Positions 12,075-24,278 are shown, counted from the stretch's first letter. The stretch: DNA of 64,000 bases from Taxillus chinensis (GCA_023512835.1 CM042089.1:16542562-16606561); one strand, 5' to 3'. A program made the numbers and translations. The notes: generated by a model from the letters alone, not told the origin.

Positions 12075-13107
12075 TGTAATGATACATGATTGTGGTTGAG
12101 GCCTTTATTGGGCTATGCATGTTTTAGTTGTTCTATGTAATGACATCTGTGATAAAAGAATAAAATGATAAATGTTTTGGGAATGATTAATGATATTAGT
12201 TATTATTGATATCAATGATTATTCATTATTGTGTTATTTATAGCCTAAGTTTGGACTATATTGGTGTATTGTAAAGATGATTGATTATCTATATGATATG
12301 ATTGTGATGTGAAAATGGGTGTTGATCCCATCATTTGATTATTTATGTTGTGACTATGACAAGGGCTAGAAAGTCAAGTGTTGCTAACTATTTGATGGTC
12401 CTATAGTGTGACAGCTTGATTTGTTATGGTATACTATTTGAGCTCACGTGATTTAATTAACAGTTGGGTTCCCATATGTGGTTGGTTAGAGGTGGAAGGA
12501 TAGTTGTATACCAATATGGCAAGTTAAGGAGCACATTTCCCATTGTTGTTGGATGGAAAAGGAAGGACAATTTTATACCAATATGGTGGGGGGGGCTAAG
12601 CACCAGTGTTCCCATATAAGGATGGCTTCAGGTCCCATGTGGCTAGCTCAAATTAAGTGGCATACTCACATGATTGGATATAAAGATTCATTTATTGACA
12701 TGTCCCTATATGTGGCAGGTAGATCGACAACGATAGCCGTAGATCCCACATATAGTTGCTAAATGGATGACTGTGTGCATATATGGAAGTTATATAGCTA
12801 GGGTCCCATATATGACTAACTAAGAGACAAATGTTATTATAATTGATAGAGTGGATGACAGTTTTGAGCATGATGATGTTTGTTTTACTTGGTTAATTAA
12901 CTTTCCTTGATTATTTTAATGATGAGTTACTTGAACATAGTATGTTAATGGTTTGAAAACTTGGATGTTTGATAATGTTGATGCTTGATCCTAGCATGTT
13001 ACAATATGATGTTATGTTGTGATATGTGATTAGAGTTACATTGTATTTTATTTGTACTTAATGATAACTATTTGTGCATACATTTGGATTAATTTGATTA
13101 TTTTAAT
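12075..13107 (+). repeat. Degenerate Tekay-like LTR, first part
   Basis: Begins near TGTAATGATAC at 12075. Between 12470 and 12830 it carries irregular repeats of a (G)GTCCCATATATGG-like phrase. That phrase is the hallmark of the minisatellite in the B LTR (34010-34130, opposite strand). No ORF of note. It continues after a nested insertion at 14349. Confidence 0.4.
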
Positions 13108-14348
13108 TGTGCCATTAGTTTTCTTGAGTATTTTGAGTTTTAAGTAATTTTTGGTGTTAAAATATAGTTTTAAGGGATTTAGGGTGTATTTTGTATGCTT
13201 TGGATTGATGTGCTTTCGGTATTAGTTTCTAATGTATTGTATTTGTGTAGCCTTGTGCCTGTTTTGGTTTGTTTTATATCTATTTGTTTTACGAAAATTG
13301 AGCTAAGGAACTCAGAGCAAGATAAAGCAAAGCAGCCAAACACAAGTATTCAGGTTCTTGAGCCAAATGAAGTTCAAAGAAGCAAATAATTTCAACCAAA
13401 ATAGCTCCCAAAGAGTTTAAGGAGTAAGAAAAGGCAACTCTAACATGCACGTGTCCATTATTGACACATGCACTAACATTTGCAAAGGGTATATTGAAGG
13501 AGATCCAATTGCAAACAACTTCTGTAAATGCACGTGTCACAAAAAGTATCCACCATTGACACATTCATTAGCACGTGCACGGACGCGTGTGCTTTTATTC
13601 TGCCTTAATACAATGTTGTTTAGTTTTAGGGCGAGCTTGTATTTTTCTTAAATAAGGTTAAAAAGGATATTACACCTGTAATGGCTGGATTAGCTCAATT
13701 TATGAGTCTTAGTGGCTATAAAGAGGGCGACTGACAGAAATATGGTGGAACTCGAGGGGCTCATTCTTTTTTTACACATATTCTAGGGTTAACATAGAGC
13801 AAAGTAGTGCAGCTAGGAGAATAAGACTTGAAATTTGGAGTAGAACCACATCACAGTGCACCACCTTTTTGGATTTCGACTTCAACTAAGCCAACCTATA
13901 ACCTTTAGGTTTCAATCGTTATTTTCTTATCTTTACAAATTAAATCTTTGTCTTTCAAATCAAACTTTGTATTTCAATTCTTTTACTGCCTTATGTTTAT
14001 TTGAATTTGAAGTTTTGTAATCTAAATTCATGTAAATTTTTTTTGATGCCTTTGAATTCAAGTCTTTAAATTCTTGAAATTTAAATTCCTTACTTGTCTT
14101 AATTTTAACTTCCTATTCACAAAATTAATCCTCACTTGAAAGTCTAGCTTATGGCTAGCAAAACCTACAACTCCATTGTACTTATCATCTTTGTGATTTT
14201 TTTATTTTCCCTTATTGTAATTTCTTTTTATTTTCTTTTCAACAAACATAAAATTGCAACAAGTTATGAATCTAAACCTTTCCTTTGGGAGACAATCTAG
14301 GACCTTGTCCTAATTATTATATGACATAATCATGCACTTGGGATAGCA
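13108..14348 (+). mobile_element. Solo-LTR candidate, 1241 bp
   Basis: The segment starts TGTGCCATTAG and ends GGGATAGCA, with near-matching flanks TTAAT (13103-13107) and TTAAC (14349-14353). It has a TATA-like CTATAAAGAG at about 13713 and no coding capacity. Upstream of the TATA are paired GCACGTGTC / GACACATGC motifs. Sequence similar to its 3' third recurs at about 20500-20650. The family is unclear; the layout resembles Athila-type LTRs. Confidence 0.45.
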
Positions 14349-14895
14349 TTAACATTGCTCAATATTTTAGGTTAGTCAATATGATAGAGTACAAATTGAT
14401 ATAGTATGATTATGCCGTGTTGTGATGTGATAAAATATGAAAGAGGTGTTATTGTTGGTTTCGATATAGTAGGTCAAAATGATATGATAATGGAATGACG
14501 TGCTCACTCCTATATCGTTAACATATTTTTCAAGTATTGTTGGATTATCTAGAGGCTATCCCGACAACTGGTTGTTAGTTATATCATATTTTATGACAAT
14601 ATTGTTGTAATAACATGATATTATTGGTTTATTTATTATTCGGACAATGGTTTGTGAAAATTGTAATAAATTGACATGTTTATATTTAATAACATTATTT
14701 CCTATTGATTGCATATTATGATGGAATGTACGGATATACTCCTGTTGTATGATTATACATGCATATTTATGATAACACTCATTGTATCGTTTATAATAGT
14801 GCCTATTACCCATCCTTTGACCTTTCAGATGTGAGCATGAGAAAGTTATGTTCTTGATTTTTAGTCTTCTGAAATTTGGGGACACAATAAAATAA
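14349..14895 (+). repeat. Degenerate Tekay-like LTR, second part
   Basis: At 14805-14890 it carries CCTTTGACCTTTCAGATGTG and AATTTGGGGACAC blocks. These align with the terminal block of the Tekay-type LTR at 11160-11239. The end that should read GGCGTGACA has decayed to GGACACAATA. Confidence 0.4.
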
Positions 14896-15427
14896 CTGTG
14901 GTACAAGTGACATATACCTCCTCATGCTCAAGCTTGTCATCGTTGGAGCTAAGGAGGAAGGCGATTATGGGAGATTGGATGTGTCATGGACATGCTAGGA
15001 TTCTAAGTCATGGAAGGGTTGGGGCTTAGGGTTTTCGACCGTTAGTGAGTAGTGAGTGATAAGCTACTTTAACTTCCCCAACCAAAGTCCCTTGTAATTG
15101 AGGAGTTTGAGAAGTTAAGTCACTAAGAAAGATGTGTCGATAGTGGGAGGGAGATGAGTCAAGAGAGTTGTAGACGCTAAGAGCTCACTCTAGTTTTTTT
15201 AAGTTTAGTCAAACTGATGATACATTAGTGCGTGAGAAGAAAATATTACACCGAAAAATATCAAATTAAATAAAACAACGTTGTATACAGTTATAACAAA
15301 AAACTTTTGACAAAAAGACGATTCAAACTCATAATAAATAAAATAAATAGTTAATATTATTTGTAAATAAATAAATATGCATTTATTTGAAATGAAATAA
15401 AATATTATAAATAAGAGATGACCAATG
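14896..15427. other. Unassigned stretch before the TRIM array
   Basis: The left half has mixed composition. The right half (15240-15420) is AT-rich with AAATAAAT runs. I see no gene, RNA or clear repeat. Confidence 0.5.
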
Positions 15428-15799
15428 TGTCACACCTTGAACAGGGTGGTGTTGGTGGGCGTCTCCCAAGTGGCATAGGTGTGTGCTACTTGAGGAAAGG
15501 CAAGGTGAAAAGCATAGCTGGTGTGACCGGGAAAGGCTCCATGACAGTTCATGCGGGAGATCAATGGAGCCCCTTAAGAGATCAGACGTACCGACTGGGC
15601 CAAATGCGGGGAGTACATTGAGGAAGAAGAGTGGACTTGGCTATCCCAACACAAACTGGGAGAGAACTGGAGCCGTTCTCGTAATGAGCCCAAGGCAAGG
15701 CAAAAACCAGTCTATGTGTCCCTCAATCAGTTTGGCTTACTTGGAGCATCCACTAGGGTGACCACGTGCCGCATAAGTGAAAACCCCGACCATGTGACA
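15428..15799 (+). repeat. TRIM LTR 1
   Basis: Starts TGTCACACC and ends ATGTGACA. It is followed by AAG and the primer site TGGTATCATAG at 15803-15813. Confidence 0.75.
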
Positions 15800-16168
15800 A
15801 AGTGGTATCATAGTGGTTACGACCCATTTCTAGAAAGCTCACCGAGCACTCTCGTGACCGACACGTGTGGTCCCCGATCCCAAATTAGGAGGGAGCCCCT
15901 AAGTGATGGGGGTCGACTCTCGTGGATCGACATGTGTGGTCTTTGATCCCAAATTAAGAGAAAGCCCCTAAGCGATGAGGATCGACCAGATGAAGGTCTT
16001 GCATGTATCACATCCACTAAAGTTGTTAGCCGATGTGCCAAGGTGGAGTACCCGAGTAGAAGGGACAAAGTAGCATTAGGGGAGTCGTAAGGAGCGCATT
16101 AGACGATCTTGGTTCCTCTAAGCTTACCTTGATGCAATGAGGGCATTGCGAAATCAAGTTGGGGAGGA

Positions 16169-16564
16169 TATCACGCCCCGAATAGGGTGGTGTTAGCGGG
16201 CGTCTCCCAAGTGGTGCAGGTGCATGTTACTTGAGGAGAGGCAAGGTGGAAAGCATAGCTAGTGCGGATAGAAAAGACTTCACGGCAGTTTGTGTGAGAG
16301 ATTGATGGAGCCTATTCGGAGTTTAGACATACCAACCCCGTTAAATACGAGGAGTATGTTGTTAGTTGAGGACTAGATGAAGAAGAGGGGACTTAACTAT
16401 CCCTACACAAACTGGGAGGGAACTGTAGCCATTCTCATTATGAGCTCAAGACAAGGTGAAATCGGTCTACGTATGCCCCGATTGGTTTAGCTTACTTGGA
16501 GCATTCACTAGGGTGAATAAGTTTCGCACAGATAAAAATCCTGACCCCGTAACAAAGTAATATC
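16169..16564 (+). repeat. TRIM LTR 2
   Basis: Starts TATCACGCC (first G changed to A), preceded by the polypurine tract TTGGGGAGGA. Ends CCCGTAACA; the following primer site has decayed to TAATATCATAG. Confidence 0.7.
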
Positions 16565-16838
16565 ATAGCGATCGCAACCCGTTTTCAGAAAGCTCACCGA
16601 GCACTCTTATGACTGACATGCATGGTCCTTGATCCCAGTTGGGAGGGAGCCTCTAAGTAATGGGGGTTGATCAGGTGAAGGTCTTGCATGCATCGTGTCT
16701 ACCAAAGTTGTTGGCCGACGTGCCAGGGTGGAGTACCCGAGTAGAAGGGACAAAGTGGCATTGTGAGAGTTGTAAAGAGCGCGCTAGATGATCTTGGTCT
16801 CTCCGAGCTCACCTTGACACAGTGAAGATAGGGGAGGA

Positions 16839-17224
16839 TGTCACACCCCAAACAGCATGGTGCGGGTAGGCATCTCCCAAGTGGCACCAGTACATGCTAC
16901 TTAAGGAGGGACAAGATAGAAAGCATAACTGGTACAGACGAAAAAGGCTCCACAGTAATTCGTGCGTGAGATCGATGAAGCCCCTTGGGAGTTCAGACGA
17001 ATCGATTAGGTAAAATGCAAGGAGTACTCTACTAGTCGATGACTTGACAAAGAAGAGGAGATTTGGCCATCCCTACACAAACTGATCGGCAACTGAAGTC
17101 GTTCTCCTAATAAGCTTAAGATAAGGCGAAACCAGTCTACGTGTGCCTTGATCGATTTAAGTTACTTGAAGCATCCACCAAGGTGATCAAGTATCGCACG
17201 GATAAAAATTCTTACCTAATGACA
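16839..17224 (+). repeat. TRIM LTR 3
   Basis: Preceded by the polypurine tract ATAGGGGAGGA (16828-16838). Starts TGTCACACC and ends AATGACA next to unrelated DNA. Confidence 0.7.
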
Positions 17225-18730
17225 AATGGCTGGAACCTAAACTTGAAAACCCTATCTTTTCAGCATCCCAACAACATTGAAAAATATATGATTTGAATGG
17301 CTACTTTCAAACAAGGTTTGTAATAATATGGGTAGAAAAATAACTCACATGTTTGCGCGTACTAAACAAGAGCCAATTTTTTTTCCCTAAACTCATGGCA
17401 TTTAAGTGACCGGGCCTCATAATTTATAAAATCCTCCTACCTTACTTGATTAATTATTGGATTTTATATAAGTAATATTACTTGATTATTATATTTTATG
17501 TGACAAACCAATTTTAAAATTATTCAAATATTTAAGATAACAAATATATTTTAGTTGGCTATTTTATAATAAATAATTAAAATTCATCAAAATTCAATTA
17601 GACTAACTTGATGAGCATTATAAATCCGCTCCCACGTGGAATCTATTCAACGTGTCTTAATAATTGCGAGACCTCAAATTCCAAAATATACAATATGATT
17701 GTGATCACCATAGATCCTACCTGTCCCCTGCACCCCCACAAAATTATAAAATATTTTTGAGAACCGTACTCCGTCTTCATATTTTTAATGATAATTTTGT
17801 TGCCTTCAGTAAGTAAATGTTATAATTTAACATTTCATAACATAATATAAAATTTGACCGTTTTAATCTCAGATGACGGTTATCTCTTACGGAGTAGCAA
17901 GATTCACCTTCCCAACTCTGAGGATTATCGTACCATTAAAACTCTTTGTACTTGTTACACCAAACGGGCATTAAAATTCAATATCATATGGACCATGCTG
18001 CGAATCAAACTGCTAACGAAAAAACTCAGAGATAAGCACCCATTTTGTCCCTCTATAAAACCCGGCAATAAATCAGGGATAGATGAGAGACCTGCCTCCC
18101 ACAGCTCCCCTGAACCGGATGATATAACCGAGGGCCTACTGAAAATTATTTTAACCCGACAGGAAGAGGTCGAGCAATGTGCAGTTGCCATTTAGGAGAC
18201 CAGAGGTGGGGGACAGTGCCAGTTAGCAGTGGACAAAGGGGCTCAATTGAGTGGTCTGTTAAAATAAGAACAAAGAAATCAACCAGCTAGGTGTTTTTGT
18301 TACATTGTTCCCTTGCATGATACATATTCTCATTTATATTAAGAAAGAAAAGGAGTGGCCTAACTGAAGACTTGTCTCAGCTGACCCCGTAGCTGTGAGG
18401 CCATGTTGGGTGCGGGCCAGATATGTAACTTGCAGGCACACGGCACCTAAGTGCATGGCAATCTATTCAATACATGTAGCCATCACCGGCCTTCCTTCCA
18501 CTCTTATAGACCCACTAGCCCCACCACATACCTTTCTCGTGCCACTCTGTCTCCCCAAACTCCAAAGGCATCTTTGGTCTCATACTCACACCTATAATTT
18601 TGTCAACCAACAGCCTGGCTGGGTTGGATTGAGATATGGTGTTTGCGTGTGGGAAAGAAAGATTAGTGTCCTCACAATATCACAGCAGAAAGAACTCCCT
18701 TTTACAAACTCGAGGTAAGGTCTTAACAAT
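17225..18730. other. Low-copy DNA downstream of the host exons
   Basis: AT-rich to about 17850, then mixed. A 113-codon plus ORF at 17854-18195 has no recognisable domain. A TATA-like CTATAAAACC at about 18053 lies inside it. The stretch 18395-18730 should include the 3' UTR of the minus-strand gene at 18731-19096. No repeat family was recognised. Confidence 0.4.
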
Positions 18731-19096
18731 TTACAAAAACATGTCGCATTGCATTGCTCTCCTTTGTCCATGTCTAGTGATTCCTGCAAATACCAACTTA
18801 TGTCGGACAGCGGATAATACTCAAACAAAGAGAAGCTTACGAAGATCCATTCATTGCTGAACTAAAACTATGTTTTAAACAGATAAACAATACCTGCATT
18901 GTCAGTTGTCACAATGGAAAAAGGAGAAATAGAGAGACAGGCAAAAGGATTACGAAGATCCTCAGCCTTGGGAAAGATGAAATCAACTGCAGCTGGCGGA
19001 AGCACGTCGAACGCTTTAACCGTAGTACGTGAAAGTTTTACCAATTTATCAAACTCGTGAGTTCCCTCGGAAACAAAGACATATGTTCGAGGACTT
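18731..19096 (-). CDS. Last two exons of an unrecognised spliced host gene
   Basis: On minus, 19096-18894 is an open exon of 203 bp encoding 67 codons plus one base at each end. It is preceded by an acceptor (ATGTAG) and followed by a donor (AATGCAG|GTATTG). After a 110-bp intron with a TTTGCAG acceptor, 18783-18731 continues in the correct phase for 17 codons to TAA. The predicted C-terminus is about 85 residues. It includes RTYVFVSEGTHEFDKLV near the start of the longer exon and ends QCDMFL. Splice phases agree exactly, there are no internal stops, and the composition is not retroelement-like. I do not recognise the family. Upstream exons are not evident: 19097-19260 is probably intron and 19255-19665 is very AT-rich. 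It could be a real gene 3' end or a gene fragment. Confidence 0.55.
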
Positions 19097-20190
19097 CTAC
19101 ATTATTAAGTAGAACTTCCAGTAGCTAGCTGATACACAAATGCATGGTTCAGATGGCGCTCCAAACAACAGAAACCAGCATCCTTTTGAGTTCCAGCAGT
19201 TTTCTACACTTAAGTCAAACTGATCTTCTCCCAACAAAAAAAAATCAGTGTGTCAACAAAACTATTAACAGATTTCCTAATATATAATAGTGTTTCTATA
19301 TTTTTAAAAAATAATTAAATAATTATAAAATTATTCTCATGGTAAATATATTATATTTAATTTTCTTAATGAGATTTGTATAATTTTTTTAATGTATTAA
19401 AAAATATTATTAAATTTCTATAATTATTAAATTATATATAAAATTTTTATCTCTTTTATAATATTTATTTTTATTTTATATTAAATTATAAAAAAAATTA
19501 GTATTAAATAAAATAAATAGTATAAAATATTATTTTAATAATATAAAAGGTGATTTAGAAAATTTATTGTGATGTTTATTTGTATAGTAAAATAAAAAAT
19601 AATTTAAAATTATAAATTTAATAATACTTATTGAAAAACTTATGTGAATATTTCAAGATAACACTCCAGACAATCCATATAAATGCTAGCCCCTTTCATG
19701 CAAAATTGTAGTTTCACCGACCTCCAATGGAGTCATGGAAATGGCAGCTTTGGCACACAGTGGAGCAATAGCTAATAAAGCAAGCCGAAAACATAATAAA
19801 AAAAATCCGACAAGTAATTTGGACATGATGAAATCACCGCATACTACATGTGATACATGTGGCAAACTGCTCAAAAGTTATTGTGTTTTTAAGTATTTAT
19901 TGTGTTTATAAATATAAGATACAAACATAAATAACGAGTAATCTCGTCCAAGTTATCATCAGTGGCCTTGAACTTCTATAGCCTCAACTCAAACTTTAGC
20001 GTTTTAATCCCTCTATCTGTGAAGACCCTCCAACACTGACTGAACCTAGACGTGTGACTTTGCCTCTTCTCGATAGCATGGATTCTCAGTTTAGAACCTT
20101 GGAAAGGTGTGTGACTAGGAGATGGAAACACGTGATGGAATGTGATTGTAGAGCTCCCTACTGAGTCCAATTGTCGTTGCGCACCATCCT
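19097..20190. other. AT-rich and unassigned DNA upstream of the host exons
   Basis: The stretch 19255-19665 is almost pure A/T with ATTATT and TTAAAT runs. The stretches 19680-19870 and 19970-20170 are less biased and hold short open frames on both strands, none with a known domain. They may contain further exons or introns of the minus-strand gene, but no splice-consistent chain was found. Confidence 0.4.
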
Positions 20191-20199
20191 CCTCTCCGT

Positions 20200-21200
20200 T
20201 TTTCGTTTTTGTCGTTGTATTTTGTAACTTTAGGTTTAGTTGTTATTTTAATTTACATTTTAATTTCAAGAATCATTGTATGTTCCTTTTATTGTTGTTA
20301 TGAGTTTATTTTTGATATGGATTATGACCGTTTAGATTTTATTTATTTAAAATATTTGGCATTGGATATCCTTTAAGTTTGTTCAAGCCTTATCAATGTT
20401 TTTTTGAAAATTTAAATTTCGGTTTTGCCTATTTAAATTCCTCCATTTAAATTATTTGTTTGTTTTCGTTTTAAATTTCAAAATCAAATTGTAGTTTTCA
20501 TAAGTCTAGCTTGTAAGTAGCAAAAGTCCTCTTTCATTTCATATTTTTTAGTTTTTATTTTCCATTTTGCCAATCTTTTCATACCATTTTCAAGGACCAT
20601 CTAAGACTTGGTTCTCATTATTATTTGACATAACTATATATTTAGGGTATCATTACTTAGAGTATGAGCAAGTTAAACTTATGCCACATTTACTTGAGTG
20701 AGTCACTTTGATCAATCAACTCTGTTGATCCAGCTTATAATGGGGTATTAAAAGTCACTACAGGCTGTTTAACTTTGTCTTAGGTTTTCATACATCTATA
20801 TTTCTTGTATTCCCTATTCTATTTATCCTAGGTTGCCATATAGCTGTATTTCTCATTAGTTATACCTCTTTCTTTGTATATAATGTCATCTTGTAAATGA
20901 ATCTATTAATACAACTCAATTTAATCAAATATGTTTTTTTTTAATATTATAGTCATCCAACTATAGTTTTTGAACTCTTTAACGGCTATGACTTCAGTTT
21001 TATTGAATTTTATTTTCTAGCAATTCAACTATAACCCTGTTTTTTTTTCTTTGGTAGGACAAAATATGAATCCAAAACCTAAACTTTTCTAATAAACGTA
21101 GAGGGCTCGTTGTCACATTCTTATTTGACACGTAAGCCATATTAAGTTTTAAGTGTACAAGTGTCAATGTTTGAGCTTGTAAATGAGTGCTAGTTTATGA
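20200..21200 (+). repeat. Decayed LTR-like DNA
   Basis: The stretch 20505-20650 resembles the 3' part of the solo-LTR candidate (14135-14340), sharing AAGTCTAGCTT and ATTTGACATAA phrases. A second, partial match lies at 21010-21130. Between them, 20715-20935 looks like a small copia LTR remnant (TGTTGATCCAG start, TTGTATATAATG, then AATACAAC), possibly nested. Coding capacity is absent. Confidence 0.3.
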
Positions 21201-21474
21201 TGTGTCTCACATATTTAACAGGATTACTTTTATTTGACAAGTCAGTGCATCTTTGGTTTGGGGTGGAAGATATTAGGTCAGTTTGGCAATACTTATGGAA
21301 GATTACTTTTGCTTATTTTATAAGCTAAAACAATAAAAATTATTTGATACACTTTAAAAAAAAGTATTTATAATTTTTTTATGGTAAAAATCAGAAGTAA
21401 TTTAAGGATTGCTTTTAAAAGTCGCTTAACCACGCCATTCTGTTCAGCCACGCCATTCTGTTCAATAAATGCCT

Positions 21475-21550
21475 ATTTTAGAATTCAATGAGAGAAGCAC
21501 AAATGACCTCCAATAAGTGTCTATTTTTCTATTCAGCCACGCCATTCTGT
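21475..21550 (-). pseudogene. Copia D integrase C-terminal fragment
   Basis: On minus the stretch reads QQNGVAE, a stop, then KNRHLLEV. This matches the conserved copia integrase motif with the third catalytic Glu (QNGVAERKN...). Just below (21430-21465) a GAACAGAATGGCGTGG unit is duplicated in tandem. The fragment belongs to the relic copia element whose upstream part starts at 21727. About 180 bp of intervening DNA carries no integrase core, so the element is internally deleted. Confidence 0.55.
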
Positions 21551-21726
21551 TGAAGGAAATTTAAACAACTAGTTTGATGGATGGAACCTTGGGAGGCCAG
21601 AAATTGATGAAGGGAGGAACTATGGTATTGCCTGCCATTAACACTATGTATCACTTGGATTCGGGCCTCGTACTGTGTATAAATAAGATTGTAAAATTTT
21701 TAAAAAAATAGGTTAACTTCTAATTT

Positions 21727-22456
21727 GGATTACATTAAACATAACCATGTCATCCGAGTACAATCATTGATAAAGGTAACAAACCAATGCGATCCACCCA
21801 AGGCCGGAACTTTGGATAATCCCCAAACATCTAAGTGAATAACTATAATGGGAACATGGCTTTTATTTAAAGTTAAAGGAAAGGAAGCACAATGGCTTTT
21901 TGGAAGTTTACACACATCACACTTGAACATAGAAAGATCCACATTCAACAACAAACTAGGAAACAACCTTTTGAAATAACCAAATGAGACATGTCCTAAA
22001 CGGTGATGCCAGAGTAAGATGTCTACACCCTTCTTGGGTGAACCAATGCTCTCTACTAATAAATCCTGATGTAATTTGCTGGAAGTATTTGATGCCAAGT
22101 GTAAGTAATATTACCTCCCTCTCTTAACACCATAACCAATCGTTTTCCGAATTTGAATGTCCTTAAACACATAATAATTAGGCCAAAAAATAACAACACA
22201 AGATAAGGTAGTAGTGATTTGAGAGACTAATAAGATATTATAATCTAAGGAGGGAACAACTAACACAAAATCAAGATATAAAATATTAGTAAGAAGTGAT
22301 GACCTTTCACCAATTATTGAGGTGGTATTACCATTAGCCGTGGGGACACAATTTTGGGAGGATGAATGAAGATTGGTGACTTGTCTAACATCGAATGTTA
22401 TATGATCAGTAGCACTAGAATCAATTATCCATACACTATGCAAAATGGGTGTATAA
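21727..22456 (-). pseudogene. Copia D protease to integrase N-terminal region
   Basis: From the nested solo LTR downward the minus strand encodes the aspartic protease signature WIIDSSATDHIT. This is normally DSGATDHI, so the active-site Gly is replaced by Ser. Next comes a stop-containing linker, the gag-pre-integrase motif WHHRLGHVS with the KCDVC zinc pair, and the integrase start including DVWG and FINDCTRMTW. It stops at about 21727. The downstream integrase core, reverse transcriptase, RNase H and 3' LTR are missing, apart from the fragment at 21475-21550. The element cannot be autonomous. Confidence 0.75.
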
Positions 22457-23838
22457 GTGGTTGTCACGCCCCGGTTTTCCAACCCGAGGAGACCGGAACG
22501 TGACCCTCCCTTTACCCGGGTTTGGATAAAGGGGTGGAACACAACATACACTTCAGAAACCAAAATCACACAATTATTTAATTGAAACCACATGCCTTTA
22601 TTGTGTTTCAAACTTCATTACAATATCTCCCCGCTGGGGTTACAATACCTCAATAAAATTACATAACGCAAATAACATAAAACAAAGCCACAAAATAGAA
22701 CTCTTCCACCTTGGTGTTCCCACCTAATGCCTGTAGGTACCTGCAAGAAAACACACCATAGTAAGAGGGGTGAGCATCCACAGCTCAGTAGGGATCATGT
22801 CTCCCCAACCCATCCCATGCTCCTAGCATCTACATGCCATGTGTACAAGTGCAGTTTCGTGTTACAATAATTCCAACAGACAATAACAAACCACATCAAG
22901 TAGTCACAATTATCCACCACACAAACCACAAGTGATTTAACCGCCTCTTCGGCCAATGATTTAACCGCCTCTCAGCATAGTTTCCACAATCGGTCTCACC
23001 GACATTAACTCGGCGCTCCACGGTCTCACCGACTCCTCCACCGCTCCACAGGTACACAAGCATTGCCTCGGCCTCTCAAGCTTCTTAGGCTCCACCGACA
23101 ACAACAAACATTTAACATATATCTCAGTTATTCAGGCATAACAACAAACACTTAACATGCATGTCCACCCTGGTATAACATCAAACACCTAGCATGCATA
23201 TCCTCACAGACATTACATCAAACACCATTCAGGCATAACCACACTGGCATAACATCAATCACATAACATGCATGGCCTCACAGGCATAATATCAAACACC
23301 TAGTGTGCAGCGCCACACAGGCCTAATCTCAACCCATACTTGCCACTGAAGGCCAACATTCATATAGGAGGTCACACCTATATGAATTTACATATAAATA
23401 GTATAACAATCACAACAAAAGCTCTATAAATCCTCTACACAGGGCCTAACCTCAGAACAGATCAGATGAGACAGAACCCCTACCTTGGAAACGTCCTCCT
23501 GCTTTTGCTCCCGCGCTAGACGCCATCCTCCCCACGCAAGACTCTCCGGCAGCAAGCCAGCAGCTCTCCTTCCCTCTCTCTCTCTCTCTGCGACAGCTGG
23601 TGGAGCAACAAACCCTAAACCTAAAACAGAGGGCTCTTCATCCTTATATAGACAACACAACATCAAAACGACGTAGTTTTAATTAAGTGAACCCCAACAT
23701 CAAAACGACGTAGTTTTGATTATACAAGTTACAACCTTTCCGCATCCATACTCGACAAAATATCCATAATTCCAACATGGTCCTCTGGGAAAAGATGATT
23801 AGAATAACAAAACTAAGGTAACCATGCAAAAATATGCC

Positions 23839-23878
23839 TGCACGCCAATTTGAACGCCAATTCCCCAATTGGCGTGCA
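23839..23878. repeat. 12-bp inverted repeat, CGCCAATTGGCG type
   Basis: The arms TGCACGCCAATT (23839-23850) and AATTGGCGTGCA (23867-23878) are perfect inverses. A third ACGCCAATT lies between them. Almost the same cassette lies at 47490-47529 in the Athila element. Confidence 0.85.
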
Positions 23879-23950
23879 GCTCCAAATGCACTCAAACTTC
23901 ACCCCAAGCCTCCTTGCATCTTGTAGAGGTCTGAGAAGCAAAAATATGCT

Positions 23951-23979
23951 TGCACGTGAAATGGGTGAATTCACGTGCA
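23951..23979. promoter_or_regulatory. Paired G-box inverted repeat in the solo-LTR U3
   Basis: The arms TGCACGTGAA and TTCACGTGCA are perfect 10-bp inverses, each containing a CACGTG G-box. It is followed by CTCCAAATGCTCTGAAATTT, which recurs after the equivalent cassette in the Athila LTR at 60902-60930. Binding by bHLH/bZIP factors is an inference from the motif. Confidence 0.55.
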
Positions 23980-24278
23980 GCTCCAAATGCTCTGAAATTT
24001 CTGTGGTAGGTAGAGGACCTCATTCTAAGCAACTTTTGTTCTTGCACGCCAATTGTTTGAGGCCATCTACCATATCAAAAGTGAGCTCCAAGATCAGCCA
24101 AAACAGCTTAAAACCGCCTGTATATGCATAACATCTTCCTAGGGCATAAATGTACGTTATCACTTGTCACATGCACCTCCCAAAAGTCCCCTCTTGGGCT
24201 CATCTCTTACCTCAAACTTGTGCACCAACATCCAAGGTGTTTGTGGTTAACTTCTTACACACGGGTCATTACAGTGGT

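Larger units (their letters stand above)
15428..17224 (+). mobile_element. Tandem TRIM array: LTR-internal-LTR-internal-LTR
   Basis: Three LTR-like units of 372-396 bp (15428-15799, 16169-16564, 16839-17224) each begin TGTCAC or TATCAC. The first ends in GTGACA, the inverse of TGTCAC; the other two end in the decayed forms GTAACA and ATGACA. They are separated by short internal regions of about 370 and 275 bp with no coding capacity. Each internal region opens AAG plus TGGTATCATAG, close to the initiator-Met primer site TGGTATCAGAG, and closes with a GGGGAGGA polypurine tract. This is the architecture of a terminal-repeat retrotransposon in miniature. The outer flanks share AATG (15424-15427 and 17225-17228), so the array behaves as one insertion. 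Unequal recombination between LTRs is the likely origin. Confidence 0.75.
22462..24273 (-). mobile_element. Tekay-type solo LTR, 1812 bp, in copia D
   Basis: On minus the LTR starts TGTAATGACCCGTGTG at 24273 and ends GGGGCGTGACA at 22462. It is flanked on both sides by GTGGT (22457-22461 and 24274-24278), a clean 5-bp target-site duplication. Removing it rejoins the copia D polyprotein frame. It has a TATA box (TATATAAGG near 23648), a GA tract, and a conserved AAGGTAGGGG at 23477-23486. No internal region or second LTR is present, so it arose by LTR-LTR recombination. Two inverted-repeat cassettes lie in its U3 (23839-23878 and 23951-23979). Confidence 0.85.

Noticed and set aside
15428..17224. 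TRIM array as a Cassandra element with 5S rRNA promoter
   Set aside because: No 5S-like internal promoter motif was seen in the LTRs, and the LTR ends differ.
17854..18195. 113-codon plus ORF as a gene
   Set aside because: No known domain, no supporting splice or homology signal, and an internal TATA-like motif. It is left as unassigned DNA.
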